Shown piece by piece: positions 23,916 through 35,958 of a stretch of DNA of 64,000 nucleotides. Made by a program: the position numbers and the translations under genes. The stretch lies in contig RPFO01000392.1 of the NCBI GenBank assembly GCA_009746045.1, positions 1,202,656-1,266,655 on the forward strand. The letters are read 5' to 3'. Each line of letters opens with the position of its first letter. Position 1 is the stretch's first letter. A model generated the notes under the pieces. The model saw nothing but the letters and a program-made list of their open reading frames with translations, was not told where the DNA came from and did no database searches. This DNA is from Mesostigma viride. Lineage: Eukaryota; Streptophyta; Mesostigmatophyceae; Mesostigmatales; Mesostigmataceae.

Positions 23916-25196
23916 GGTGGCCGGCACGAGACGTCGTCCAGACCCGAAGCTCCGGACGCGCGAGCGCTGCAGCTAGTGAAGGAGCTGAATGAGGAGACAT
24001 TCAACCCCCGAGTGTTCGTGCGCGACTATGGTCGGGCGGGTGACTTGGTGGAGCGGCGTCGTCGGCGCCGTAACCAGATGCCGTCAGATCTCCGCGCCGA
24101 TTCCATTCTGGCGCGGGTCGGCCCCGCTAAGCTGGAGGATTTTCGATGGTTCGTGCGGAGAAATGTGGGGTTCAAGATCGAGACCCGCACCGCCGAGCGC
24201 GACGGCGTGGTGGTCGGTATCGACTGGGAAACCCATGAGCGGGGGTGCCTGTGTCATGCGTGCGTGAACACGCTGGATGCAGGTCTGGTATTTCCACGGC
24301 TGTTGCTCCTCCTAATTCCGCCCGAGGTGCGGAAGCATCTGGAGAACTACTTTCCTCGATACCTCCCGTTTGAAGGGGCGTTGCGGGGCGAGAAGTGTAT
24401 GCGCGTGGGTCAGTACTCGTTACGGCAGGCCCTGGATCGCATCGTGGCGATGGACGACGAGGACCAGGATGATGGGAGCGAGGGTGACGACTCCGATTCT
24501 GATGACTACCCTCCCCGCCCTCTTCCTCGTCCTCCTCCAAGGGATCCACCTTCTGGGGGCTCCTTGGAGGGCGGCGCAGGACATCGTCCTGTGACGCGTT
24601 TCGAGGCGCCACCGCCGGCGCTGGGCTGGGGGCGCCCCTCTGGGCGAGGGTCTCGCCCGCGGCCCACGGGTTGGGGCGGGGGCAGCCAACCAGCTTCTCG
24701 GCGTGCTCCAGACCGGCCTGCACGTCGGCGCTCGCCCTCACCGTCATCGCGCTCGCGTTCCCGTTCGGACTCGGGAACGGAGGTACGCCCTGCCCGCCGC
24801 GCGTCACCACCACCTCGTCGCCCGGTTGATCGGCACTGGGAGCGCACGTGGGGGTCGGCGGTGGAATTGGAGCGAGAGTCTCGGCGACCGCGGTCGGATA
24901 CGACGGGAGCAGTTCCGGCTAGGACAGAACAGCCGGCCGGGGGCGAGCCCCCGGTTGTGGCCCCCGTAGGTCCTCCGACGGATGTGGGCCAAGAGGAGCC
25001 TACCTTCCTTGTCTCCTTGGAACCACCGGAGCCTACCTTCTTGGTCTCCCTGGAACCACGTCCCCGGCCTGCACCAGCCGGCTCATCAATGCCACGTCCT
25101 GCGGAGGGTCACACCCGGCCCACTTCGTCGGGCCGACCCTCGCACCCTTCTGCGGAGGAACCGTGCCGACGCACCATGGCAGAGACTCCACCTCGG

Positions 25197-25767
25197 TGTT
25201 ACGTCGCGTAACAATTCGTTGTAGTTACGGACGTAAATTAGGTCCTTGGCCTCGGTTGTTCCTAGGTTACGTGCAGTTCTAGTTTGGACATGATTGTCCC
25301 CGTAACAGTACTGTGGTATAGTGGGTGCCTTTGGGCGCCGCGCCGCGTACTATATTAGTGGTCCTTATCCTTTTGTAGAATGTAGTGGACAGGCGTGCAT
25401 CTGTGCACCTGCTTGTGTTTCTGTGTTTCTGCAGGCGAGGGCCAGGTCGGCCCGAGCCTGTTGGACCGTTGGTGACCATTTATGCACGTTCCACTCCTTG
25501 TGTGGTTACTCGGCGTGTGTTAAATGAATTAACACATATTAGCTTGGGTCACGGCAGTTTAGTTGTGTTTCCTTCCTCTTTTCCTGGAGTAAACGGGTTT
25601 GATTAAATGGCCTATGGCGTATTACAGTAGTACATATGTAAATGCATTGAGATCTGGTTCGTCTCGGTCGTCTTTCGCTAGGGGTGTATATAGAAGCAGC
25701 CTCACTAGTTTAGGTAGTATCAGGACAGGTAGAGGTAGAGGTGGCGGCCGAGGCTTGCGGCGTAACA
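25197..25767 (+). repeat. 5' LTR of element B
   Basis: 571 bp, TGTTACG...CGTAACA. It starts with a TGTTACG-TCG-CGTAACA hairpin. A TGG at 25769, two bases after the LTR, opens a likely primer-binding site, but the matching host tRNA cannot be named from sequence alone. Confidence 0.93.
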
Positions 25768-26294
25768 ATGGACTCGGAGGTAGTTTAGATAGAGAGCGAG
25801 ACGACGATCCTTTGCAACATACGTCATTGAATCAACCCTTCCGCGGCTGGGAAAAAGAAGACGACACCTACTTGACAGGTAATGGGCGGGTCGCCGTCAA
25901 GCTAGGAGGATAGTGCTGCCTGATTCAGGACACGCCCTGCCTAGACGTTAGACCTGCTCGAAGCGGAAAATCCTTTCGTATATAGCTCCTGTTCCTCGTC
26001 TTGTTTCCTTAGAAAGATGGTTTACTGCCGTAGACAGTTGCTGGTTTTGGTTCGACGATAGAGAGACGGCTAGCGTCTCGTAGATTACCCTTTTTCTGCA
26101 TCTTGCCTGCTTTGTATTTAGACGACCCTTCGCCGGACGCAGAATTCTTGAAACCGGATACTTACGACCACCTGGCGCTGGAAACATCGTCCCTACGTGC
26201 GTCGTCAATCTGGTTCGGTTTCAGACACCCGAGATAAGTCGCCTTCTCCTCGTTCTCCTCATTTGACTGCTCAAGACCTACCAGGTGCGTTACC

Positions 26295-26687
26295 ATGAGC
26301 CAACGGCGATCTTTTACTGCTCCTTCCCATTCTTCTAGCGATAATAGTCTAGCTAAATATTACGTAGTGATTACGCCTCAATGGTCCTCCATTTTCCTTT
26401 CTTGGTCCGACGCTAGGAAGATCGTTCAGAATCGTGTATATAACGTAATTAGGTATAAGAAATTTATGTCCTTTGAAGAAGCTCAGCAGTTCCTTATAGA
26501 TCATAGCCAAACAGATTTAGGCCTGCATGTACGCCCTATTCCTCATGGTCGCCCTCCAGTAGAAGCTCTAGTCTTTGCTACCCCTCCTTCTTCTCCCCCT
26601 AAACGGGCTGCATCTGCATCTGCTTCAGATACTCCTCTCACTTTGGAGTTTGGTTCCCTATCCATTACTGTTGTTAAAAAGGATTGA
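26295..26687 (+). CDS. Pre-gag small ORF of element B, RNase H1 N-terminal/viroplasmin-like
   Basis: A 130-residue ORF between the 5' LTR and gag. Residues about 20-70 read as the small alpha/beta hybrid-binding fold at the N-terminus of RNase H1 and in caulimovirus viroplasmin (Cauli_VI). YYVVITPQWSSIFLSW sits where the family has YYVV..G...GIY.SW, and YKKFMSFEEAQQFL where it has YKKF.T.EEA..FL. The rest is a Pro/Ser/Ala-rich tail. In RNase H1 this fold binds RNA/DNA hybrids, and in viroplasmin it is part of the virus-factory protein. Here it could bind the element's RNA or hybrid. The fold call is by motif only. The region does not survive in the window for element A. Confidence 0.6.
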   Translation: MSQRRSFTAPSHSSSDNSLAKYYVVITPQWSSIFLSWSDARKIVQNRVYNVIRYKKFMSFEEAQQFLIDHSQTDLGLHVRPIPHGRPPVEALVFATPPSSPPKRAASASASDTPLTLEFGSLSITVVKKD

Positions 26688-26778
26688 TTTTAATTTTGTT
26701 CCTGCTGCAGACCTTCAAGGTTTTTCCTTTTTCCTTTGTTGCTTTCTTCTAGATTCCTATTCCTTTACGTAATTAAAG

Positions 26779-28526
26779 ATGGATCCAGTGGGTGGAGATA
26801 TGTCGCCTATACCTACCAATAATAATAATAATACTACTACTAATAACATAACAATAACAATACTCGTGGTAACCGACGGGACTCCTTGGAAACGGTACAC
26901 CATCTCACCCCTCAAGGTATTCTGCGTACCTCACCTCCTTCTCCTGTTGCTGGTGGTCGCCGTCGTCCCTCAATTACCCCACCTACCTATGAACAACGTA
27001 TTTCCCAAGTCAGATTTAGTGAGGAACCTTCTTTCGTTGTGAACCAGGCCCCTGCCCCTTCTGCAACCTTGGCTCACCCCTCCAGCAGGTCCTCACACAC
27101 TAACAATGCTCCTAGGCCTCCTTCCCACCCTGTGCCTTCAATGCCTGCTATTAACACGGGTCGTACCTCGGCCCCTGTCGGCCCTTCTGGGCGCCCTAGT
27201 GCAGTTCCCTTTTACCCACCTGCTTCCTGGTCCTACCCTGAGACGGCCTATGAGGCTGCCCAGGTTCCTACCCGTGTGGCTGATTTAGAAGTTAATAATG
27301 ATTTCAGTACCATGCCCCTAGATGATAGGAATTATGATCATTTTGCCTATTCCTCTCTTCGTGAGCAATATACTGTCCCCTTCTCCTATGGGCACCATCC
27401 TGAAACGGTGGCTCCCTCTAGACCCCTACCCAAGACTTTTCCTATCCCTTCCTTCTATCCCGCTTATGTAGCAGTGGAAGATAGTGGCCCTATGGGAAAA
27501 ACTGATTCTTCTAATCCCCCTAAGCCTCCTGCTCTTCCCCTCTTTGCCAACCTTCCTAAGCTGGATGTCAAGTCTACCCCTCAACAGTTTTTCACCTTCA
27601 TTATGTTGCTCACCCAGAACACAGAGTCCTGGCAGAACCACAATAGGTGGCGCCTCTCTGATGCTGTACTAGTTCCTCATTATCTTACTACCTGCATTAC
27701 TCCTGAACTTGCTAACCTCATCCAGTGTGAGTCTCTTGCCTCTCATGCCTACCCAAACTCTGTAGCAGAATTGTTCAAGCGTTTAGAGAACCATTTAGTC
27801 CCTCCCGATGCAGATTGGCAGGATAGATTATCCTTTGGCACCTTGCAGCAGGGTACCAAGTCCTTCAAAGAATATATGAAAGAGTTTGATGCTCAGATGG
27901 TACGAATTAGGGATTTGTCGGGTGCAGAAGTACGTGCTCGCTTCCTTCAGGGCCTCAGTAGACCCTTATTGCGTGAAGTCAAGCGCCAGTTCTCTGCCTA
28001 CCGTTTTACTGACCTGCCCCTCAAGCATGTGCGCCAGCATCTTTTACGAGTAGCAGATTTCTTCTCCACACCTTCTCTTCCTACCCGTTCCCGTATTAAT
28101 AATATTAGCCTTACCCCTGAGGAGGAGAACTCCTATGTAGAAGAATTAGATATCTGTGTGACTGACCTTTCAGCTCTGGATGTCTCTCATATCACCTGCT
28201 ATCATTGTAAGGAAGTAGGTCATCTTAAACGTGAGTGCCCCAAGTTCCTTTCGGGTGCTCCCCCTCATCCCGACGCTCGCCCTCCTCGTACCCCTCAGCG
28301 TGCTCCTATTCGTCCCACTTCAGGACGCATTCCTTCAGCTACCCCTAGTAGGCTGAATGCTGTGCAGACAGGATCCCCAGGGTTCCCCTATGATAATCAG
28401 GCTCCCGCACCCTCTTCAATCCCTCGTGACCCTCCAGCAGTGGCTTTTCCGCCAGGGTCTTCTTCGGGGTTCGTTCCTATGGATTTGGGGGGGAGGGGGA
28501 ACAGTAGGCCTGTCAGCCGGGGGTAA
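26779..28526 (+). pseudogene. gag of element B
   Basis: Starts at the MDPVGG codons following a pyrimidine-rich leader. It encodes an Asn-rich then Pro/Ser-rich N-terminal part, a capsid-like middle (LFANLPKLDVKSTPQQFF to the PLLREVKRQFSAYRF region) and a CCHC knuckle (CYHCKEVGHLKREC, about 28198-28240) followed by a Pro/Arg-rich tail. Highly similar to the element A gag. Most of the region is open, with about one break near the N-terminal end. Confidence 0.85.
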
Positions 28527-28559
28527 CCTGGACAGGTCCTTAGATAGTACCCCAGATAA

Positions 28560-31500
28560 TAATTTTTGCTTGCCTGTTTTTATAACCTCTGTAGGAGCTG
28601 AATCATCCCTACCACTACGTGTGCGTCCTCTTATGTTCTTGAATGGTGGCCCGTCCCTCATACTGTTGTAGACCCCTTCCTGCATGCTGATGAACTCTTG
28701 AATGTCTCTGTGTTAGTGGATAGCGGTGCGGCTAGCTCCTTTGTGAGCGAGGCCCTAGTTAGGCGTTTAGGACTAGTCCCTACCCCTCACACAAAAACTG
28801 TCACTGTCCATTATGCTGACGGTCGCACCAGTCATTCCCCGGGTACGGTGTCCCTTCCCCTGGTCATACAAGGACGTACGGTCAACCTGACGGCCACTAT
28901 AGGCCCTATCACTACAGCTGATGTATTACTAGGATTAGATTGGCACCAGGATAATAAATTACTATTAATTATGATACTATGGTCATTTGGTTTCCAGATA
29001 GCTCTTACTGGGTACCAGAACGTCATTATAGATTAGAAAATTTATCCTTGGTAGATATTACTCCTCCTACACCTGTTGATCCTCCTGTGAGACCTATACC
29101 TGAAGTATTAATGTCCAATGACGAATTGCGATCTGAACTAAAGGAATATGGATACCTATTATGTATGTTCCTTCAGTTAGAAGTACAAGAGATACCTATC
29201 ACTAATAATAGTGTGGATATAGATGTAAATACAGTGGATACAATAGGAGTGGGATTTACTGAAAATGAAATAGTAAGATACATGGCTGTGATAGATTCCT
29301 CAAAAGTATTTGAAGAAAAGACTCCTTCTTATCCTCCTCCTCGTTCTGTTTTACACCGTGTAGTTATCAAGGACGGTGCAGTTCCTACGCACTCTCCGAT
29401 GTATAGAATGGGCCCTACAGAATTAAAGGAACTAAAACAGATTTTAGTATCACTATTAGAAGCAGGATTGATAGAGCCTAGTAACTCCCCCTACTCCGCT
29501 GGTGTCCTGTTAGTTCCTAAGCCAAATGGCAAGTTTCGCCTAGTTACTGATTATAGGAAGTTAAACGATATTACTGTGAAGTCTAAATACCCTCTACCTC
29601 GTATTGATGATATATTTAATAAGGTTAAAGGTTCTACCTGTTTCACAGTACTAGATTGTGCGGATGGTTTTTGGCAACTACGTATAGCTCCTGAGGATTG
29701 CCACAAAACCGCCTTTGCTACCCCTTTTGGGCATTACCAGTTTAGAGTAGCGGCTATGGGACTCTGTAACTCTCCTGCCTCTTTCCAAATGTTAATGAAT
29801 GAAGTGCTTAGACCTGTTATGGGAAATTCCCACCTTCCTCAAGTGTCCTCTGATTTAAAGGATCCTTCCTTCTCCTCTGTTTCTTTATCTGAGCATGACC
29901 GTTCTTGTGCTCAAGCTTACTTAGATGATATCCTTATTTATTCTCCTGATTTTGAAACGCACCTACGTGATTTAAAGAAAGTATTAGAAATCATGGCTGA
30001 AAATTCTTTATGGGCGCGCCGTGCTAAAGTTCGCTTGGTAGGAGTGTCCCATTTTTAGGGCACGTCTGTCAGATGCCGGGGTTGCTACCGACCCTGACAA
30101 GACTAAGTCAATTCAGGAATGGCCTACCCCTACCGACGTTAAAGGTGTACGTAGTTTTCTAGGAATTGCTTCTTACTATAGGCGTTTTATCCCGCGTTTC
30201 GCAACTATAGCAGCCCTATTAATCATCTATTAAAGAAGGATATCCCCTTTGTTTGGAGTAGTGAATGTCAGTCGGCTTTTCAGTGTCTAAAATCCCTACT
30301 CCTCTCCCCTCCGTACTCATCCTACCGGATACTACTAAACCCTTTGTTGTAGCTACAGATGCTAGCAAGGTAGCTATAGGGGGCGTCCTTCTCCAGGATC
30401 AGGGTCAGGGCTTACAGCCAATCGAGTATATCTCTAGGACAATGCTTCCTGCGGAGCGTAACTATCCCGTACACCAGCAAGAACTATTAGCTGTGGTGTA
30501 TTGTTGCCACGCGTGGCAGCACTTTCTTAAAGGTGCTCAATTTGATGTTTGTCTGAATGAACCCTGTGAGATTGATCCTTATAGATTAGTTATCCAGACA
30601 GATCACCGCCCTCTTACCCATCTTCTCTCACAACCCAACCTTACCCCTCGTCAAGCGCGCTGGATGGAGTTTTTAGCACAGTTCTCCCCTTTTAAACTTC
30701 AGTATGTTAAGGGTGTAGATAACATAGTACCAGATGCACTCTCCGTCGTGCAGATTACTCCTTTTTCGAGGACCTTGATGTTCTCAATACTACTCTAGTT
30801 CCTACTACTATGGGTGTAACCCCGTATGGTGAACTACCTGATGATGAATCCTATGCCTACCTCTTTCATACAGCTGTTCGCATGCCTGATCTCCTTTCTC
30901 ACGTAGGACTCTCTCTCCCGTGTGAGGCCCTTCCTGTGGTCTCGGTGGGGGGGAGGGGAAAAATAAAATTTCTATACCGCTTAGCCATATAGCGACTAGG
31001 TCAGGAAAGTCTTATGAAACATAGTCCCTCTAGGACCTCCCCTTCTCTTTGGCAAGGCGGTAGGAGATCTCTTTAAACCTGTTCTGGATACCTCTGTAGC
31101 GATGCCTACCTCTGATCTTGAACGTCTTATTAGTAGATTTACGGCCACTGAGCCGGAAGCATTAGCTGCCATTGCTGCCCATCCCCAACAATTAGGCAAG
31201 CACCCTTGTAAATTTGTAGGTGGATTTTTATATGTGCAGATAGCAGATTCTCCCCCTCAATGGCGCCTGTATGTCCCTCCTATCTGTCGCTCCTCCTTGC
31301 TCTTTGAGTTGCATGACTTAGCTGCTCATCAGGGTGGTAAACGGGTACGGGACCTAGTAGCCCGCTCTTACTACTGGCCTTCCCTTTTAAAGGATGTAGA
31401 TGAGTATGTTAGAACCTGTCAATCTTGCCAGGAGATGAAACCCAACAATGTAGGACAGATAGCAGAGCCTAGGACCTTACCTGATCCCATCATGCCGTGG

Positions 31501-32627
31501 GACTCCATTATGATGGATTTTGTAGGACCTTTTAGGAAGAATGATAGAGGTAACGCCCAGATCCTTGTTTTTGTAGATCGTTTTACTCGTATGTGTCATC
31601 TCGTGCCGTGTCCCTTAGAACTCACCGCACGCGATTGCGCACGCCTATACCTTAATAACGTATATAGATATCATGGTTTGAGTAGGCAGTTTATTAGTGA
31701 TAAGGATAAGTTATTTACTTCTGATTTTTGGCAGCAGTTCTTCGCTGCTATCGGTACCAAGGTCACCTTCGGTACTGCCTACCACTCCTCCTCGTCTCAT
31801 TTAGTAGAACGTTTGAATAGGGTAGTGGAAGAAGCTCTGCGTCACTATGTGAATGGCTCTGGGAGTGATTGGGAGGATTACCTATGTTTGGTAGAGTTTT
31901 CCCTTAACAACTGCCCTCAGGCTGCGCATGGTTATACGCCCTTCTTCCTAGATACTGGTAGACAACCTCTTACCCCTACCTCTCTCTTAGCTAGTCCTTT
32001 AAGGGACAAGGATGATGTGTCCCGGGATACTGTAGAAGGTGTGCAGGCGTTATTAGATAAGATGAAGAATGCACACGACAACGCTATTGCAGGGTACCAT
32101 AGGGCGCAGGCCAAATACCTTGCTAGGTTGCGTGCCTCATTAGATAGAAGAGCACCTGAGATAGAAATAGGAGATTTAGTCTTAGTAGAAGGCCCCCGTG
32201 TTGGCCGCTTCGCTCATAAGTTCGAAGCTGAACTGAAAGTGAAACTTAGGCCCGCCTTCTTAGGACCCTTCCGTGTGTTGTCTAGAGTAGGTAATTTTCT
32301 GTATGAGATAGATATTCCTACCTCTTGGCAGACCCACTCTCGCACCTTTCATAGAAGCCAGCTGAAGCTCTATCATCAGAGCACGTTCGCTGGTAGAGAA
32401 TTAGCCCCTGCCCCTTTAGAGCATAACCCGGATACTGGTGAGGTAGAGGATGAGGTAGAGGGTATCGTGGCCCATAGAGATATCAAAAAGGCCGCGGTAC
32501 CCAGCGCCAGTATAAGGTGAAGTGGATGTATGCTCGTAGTGAGGTAGATAAGGTCTGGTATACTGAGAGTGAGCTAGATGGGTGTAGTCGCCTGCTGCAG
32601 GAGTATAAAACCCTGCATAAGCTCTAG
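28560..32627 (+). pseudogene. pol of element B (PR-RT-RH-IN-chromodomain)
   Basis: In order: aspartic protease (VDSGAASSFVSE near 28718-28750), a linker, reverse transcriptase (YLDDILIYS near 29920-29945), RNase H (ATDASKVAIGG; QTDHRPLTHLL) and integrase. The integrase has an HHCC finger (HDLAAHQGG...CQSCQ) and DDE core (MMDFVGPF, FISDKDKLF, HLVERLNRVVEE), and is open from 31102 to about 32500. A chromodomain-like C-terminus (KVKWMYARSEVDKVWY) ends at 32627. The chromodomain is thought to guide integration to particular chromatin in this group. The region carries several breaks. Confidence 0.87.
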
Positions 32628-32703
32628 TTGTAGACCTTCTCCTCTCTTATGTTATGTCTGCTGTCGACGGATGGTTGGTTGTCCCCTCCCCTCCGCAGCC
32701 GTC

Positions 32704-35007
32704 ATGTCAGAGCCTACCCCTCCGGCTGAGAGCTCGCTGCCGTCCCCGCCCCCACCGGACCCTGAGCTGTATTTCGAGGCCCTTCCGGGCCGCTGGGTGT
32801 CGCGATCAGTTACCGGGTGGCGTTGTGCAGCCGGCCCTTCAGGCCCAACATGCGGGCTTAGTCAGGGCGGCCCTCTTCGGGGTCACGTGGTATGGTCCTT
32901 CCCCTGATGAGCCGCACCAGCTTGTCCTGCACGGGTTCGACGATGCCGGACACTGTTTGTTGGGGTGTGGTTCCAGCTGTCCCGCCTTGGGACAGATAGA
33001 TGCGGTTCTCCGGTGTTGCCGTGTGTTCTCCTACCTCTCCACCCTGTGGGCCGTACCTGCCTACGGGAGGTGTTCCCTTGGCTTCCGGCTGAGGGTGATG
33101 CTGAGGTAGATGAGAACCCCTGCGACCTTTTACGGGCCGTAGAATTCATGGAGATAGCTGATCAGTCGGCGGGACTAGCAGTTAGTGGTCCTGCCCCTTC
33201 GGGCGCCCCAGCCGAGGTACATTATACTCCAGATTATTCTGCCTCGAGCGCTGCGTCCGTCTCCTCGGCGTCTGTTCCTCCCTCTCCGGTCCCGTCGTCC
33301 CCTCGGTCGACCCGGGTGTTGCAGTAGAGCCTACCCCTTCGGGTTTGCCTGATCCTCTTTCGGCGACGGTCTCGGCTATGCAGGCTCAGATCCAGTCCCT
33401 GACCACGGCGTTCGGGGCCTTCCTGGCGGCCCAAGCGCAGACTCCGGCCACGCCAGGTGGGGTGTCTGTGGTGTCCGCGCCCCCTACCCCTTCGGTTTCT
33501 TCGGCACCTGTGGTTTCGCCGGCGCCCCCTACCCCTTCGGTTGCTGCGGTTCCGACACCTCCGGTTGCCTCTGTGCCTGCGGCCGACGTTCCCGCGCCTC
33601 GGCGCGAGCCTTCAGCCCCTTCGGCTGTGCCCGCGTCGCCCCCTCTGGGCCGTCCGCTGCGCCCTCACAGCCAGTTCGTGGTTTCTTCAGCGACACGGGC
33701 GATCATCCCAGGCTTTGGGAGGGTGGTCCCCCGCAGAGGATCCCGGTGCCCGACTGGAGCTTGGATGGTAACCAATCTTATGCCGGGCTGCCTGTCCCTA
33801 CGGGCCCTATCTTCAATATGTGGCCTGAGGGTGCACCGGCAACGGAGACCGGCGCGCCTGCGTCGATGGCGGGTCCGTCACGGCCCTCTCTGGCTTCGGG
33901 TCCGGCGCGACCTCCTGTTTTACCAGTGCCCCCTGCGTCGGTGTCGGCTCCTGCCCCTGCGTCGGCCCCTGCTCCGGTCCCTCCTCCTTCGGCCTCGCGG
34001 TCTTTGGCCGCGGTTGTTCGGTCCACCGGTCAGGATCCTCGCGCCACCCGCGCTGCCGATTCCCTCCGGGAGTTGTCCCAGGGTGATCGGGACAGGGCTC
34101 CTTCTGTGGTGCATGCGACGCCGGAGTCGCGTGACACGCCCATTCCGGGTATGGTATGTCCGCACTCGCCTGCCGACAGTGTGACCTGCCGCGCGCCTCT
34201 GCTGAGCTTGCCATCTCTCCCATGTCCTACGGGTTCTCCCAGGTGTGTCGGGCGCCCGGGATCGTGGCCTACCCATTGAGACTGATCGGCCTCCGTTCGA
34301 CATGGTTATTTTAGCTGATCCGGTGTTCGAGGGTGAGATCCTGGTCCGGCGCGTCCTGTATCGCTGGGCGAGGCGCCACAACGACTTGGACACCTACGGT
34401 GGGTTCCAGTGGGCTTACCCTCCCCTCTGGGCATTATGGCTTCGGATGCCCTTACAGTAGAGTTTCCTGCGGTGCCGGGTGCGGCGTACACTACGGTCCT
34501 CCAGCCCATCCTTGAGTGGGATGCCCGCCGCCCGGCGCCTATCCCGGGCCAGGGTCTAGACTCCCGCGGTCACCCTCCTCCTCGGCCAGCGACTACCTAG
34601 AGACATTCGGGTCGCGACAGTGTGTTCGTCGGTGGCGCTCCCGCGAGGTTCGGCACATCCGGTTGTGGCCGTCCAACGTGGAGCCCCTGGTGGACCTGTT
34701 CTTCCCGACGGGTATGCGCCCTCGGATCCGGTACCATCGCCTCCTCCTGCGGGCCCTTTGCCTGATCGCGGTAGAGCCTTTCCTTCGCCTCTTTGCCTGT
34801 GGCTTTCTGGACTGGGCCCGTGGCCAGGTCGTCCTCACGCAGCATAGGTATTACTGGGCCTTCCTGGGCCTCTTTCCTGACGGCGTGTGGGCCGATGTTT
34901 TCCTCACTGTAGATAGGCATGACAATGTCGAGGATGTGGCTCACTACCAGGCCTACCTGGAGGTCCTGCTGGCCTCTCGTGGCACTTACCAGACGGATGG
35001 CCACTAG
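32704..35007 (+). pseudogene. Extra ORF (ORF3) of element B
   Basis: Starts at MSEPTPPAES, 77 bp after the pol stop, and ends 376 bp before the 3' LTR; about 770 codons. It has a conserved N-terminal domain (YFEALPGRWVS, HQLVLHGFDDAGH), a long Pro/Ala/Ser linker with a short helix (LSATVSAMQAQIQSL), a middle segment (IPVPDWSLDGNQSYAGL) and a C-terminal domain rich in Arg, Leu and aromatic residues (PLVDLFFPTGMRPRIRYH; FACGFLDWARGQVVL). No membrane anchor or cleavage signal is evident. Not recognised; its conservation with element A suggests it was maintained while the family was active. It carries several breaks. Confidence 0.6.
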
Positions 35008-35371
35008 ATAGAGGGCCTTAGGCCCGACCTGAGGGTGTTGTCCCTCCGGTATGTAGAGTCGCCCTCATATTCTGGCCAGTTGATTGGCTGTTCTTGGTCC
35101 TTAGCGCTGATGTGTTTACTCTGTGTGTCCTGCCCAGTGCCGTCCCCCCCGGCCAGGACTCCGTTCCAGGCAGTTAGGGGAACCTACCACCAGGCTTGGT
35201 GCTGGCTAACCCTACACCACCCGGCGTGGTGGTGGAGACCGTGTGAACTATTGGTGCTTTGTATCTGGGATGGTCTATCGATTGTGTTGGTATGTGCTGG
35301 GTGCATTAGGATTATTTTCCTACCCCTTTGGTTCCCTCCTCTCGGCGTAGGGAGAGGGCTCCCTACCTTTG

Positions 35372-35383
35372 TGGGGGGGGAGG
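35372..35383 (+). other. Polypurine tract of element B
   Basis: GGGGGGGGAGG directly before the 3' LTR; the expected plus-strand priming site. The same tract precedes the LTRs of elements A and C. Confidence 0.8.
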
Positions 35384-35958
35384 TGTTACGTCGCGTAACA
35401 ATTCGTTGTAGTTACGGACGTAAATTAGGTCCTTGGCCTCGGTTGTTCCTAGGTTACGTGCAGTTCTAGTTTGGACATGATTGTCCCCGTAACAGTACTG
35501 TGGTATAGTGGGTGCCTTTGGGCGCCGCGCCGCGTACTATATTAGTGGTCCTTATCCTTTTGTAGAATGTAGTGGACAGGCGTGCATCTGTGCACCTGCT
35601 TGTGTTTCTGTGTTTCTGCAGGCGAGGGCCATGCAGGTCGGCCCGAGCCTGTTGGACCGTTGGTGACCATTTATGCACGTTCCACTCCTTGTGTGGTTAC
35701 TCGGCGTGTGTTAAATGAATTGACACATATAGGCTTGGGTCACGGCAGTGTAGTTGTGTTTCCTTCCTCTTTTCCTGGAGTAAACGGGTTTGATTAAATG
35801 GCCTATGGCGTATTACAGTAGTACATATGTAAATGCATTGAGATCTGGTTCGTCTCGGTCGTCTTTCGCTAGGGGTGTATATAGAAGCAGCCTCACTAGT
35901 TTAGGTAGTATCAGGACAGGTAGAGGTAGAGGTGGTGGCCGAGGCTTGCGGCGTAACA
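35384..35958 (+). repeat. 3' LTR of element B
   Basis: 575 bp with the same ends as the 5' LTR, differing by about five bases and a 4-bp indel. It is followed at once by the CTCGG duplication and element C sequence. Confidence 0.93.

Larger units (their letters stand above)
25197..35958 (+). mobile_element. Element B: Ty3/gypsy chromovirus, full length by structure, young
   Basis: A 10,762-bp element with two LTRs and a perfect 5-bp target duplication CTCGG (25192-25196 and 35959-35963). The order is LTR, leader, a small pre-gag ORF, gag, pol (PR-RT-RH-IN-chromodomain), ORF3, purine tract, LTR. By eye the two LTRs differ at about five single bases and one 4-bp indel, so they are about 99 per cent identical and the insertion is recent. 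The copy has both ends and all parts, but the coding regions carry several breaks (roughly five to ten), so it is not intact. Confidence 0.93.

Noticed and set aside
32704-35007. Envelope gene in element B
   Set aside because: No signal peptide, membrane anchor or cysteine pattern of a surface glycoprotein; called an unknown ORF3 instead.
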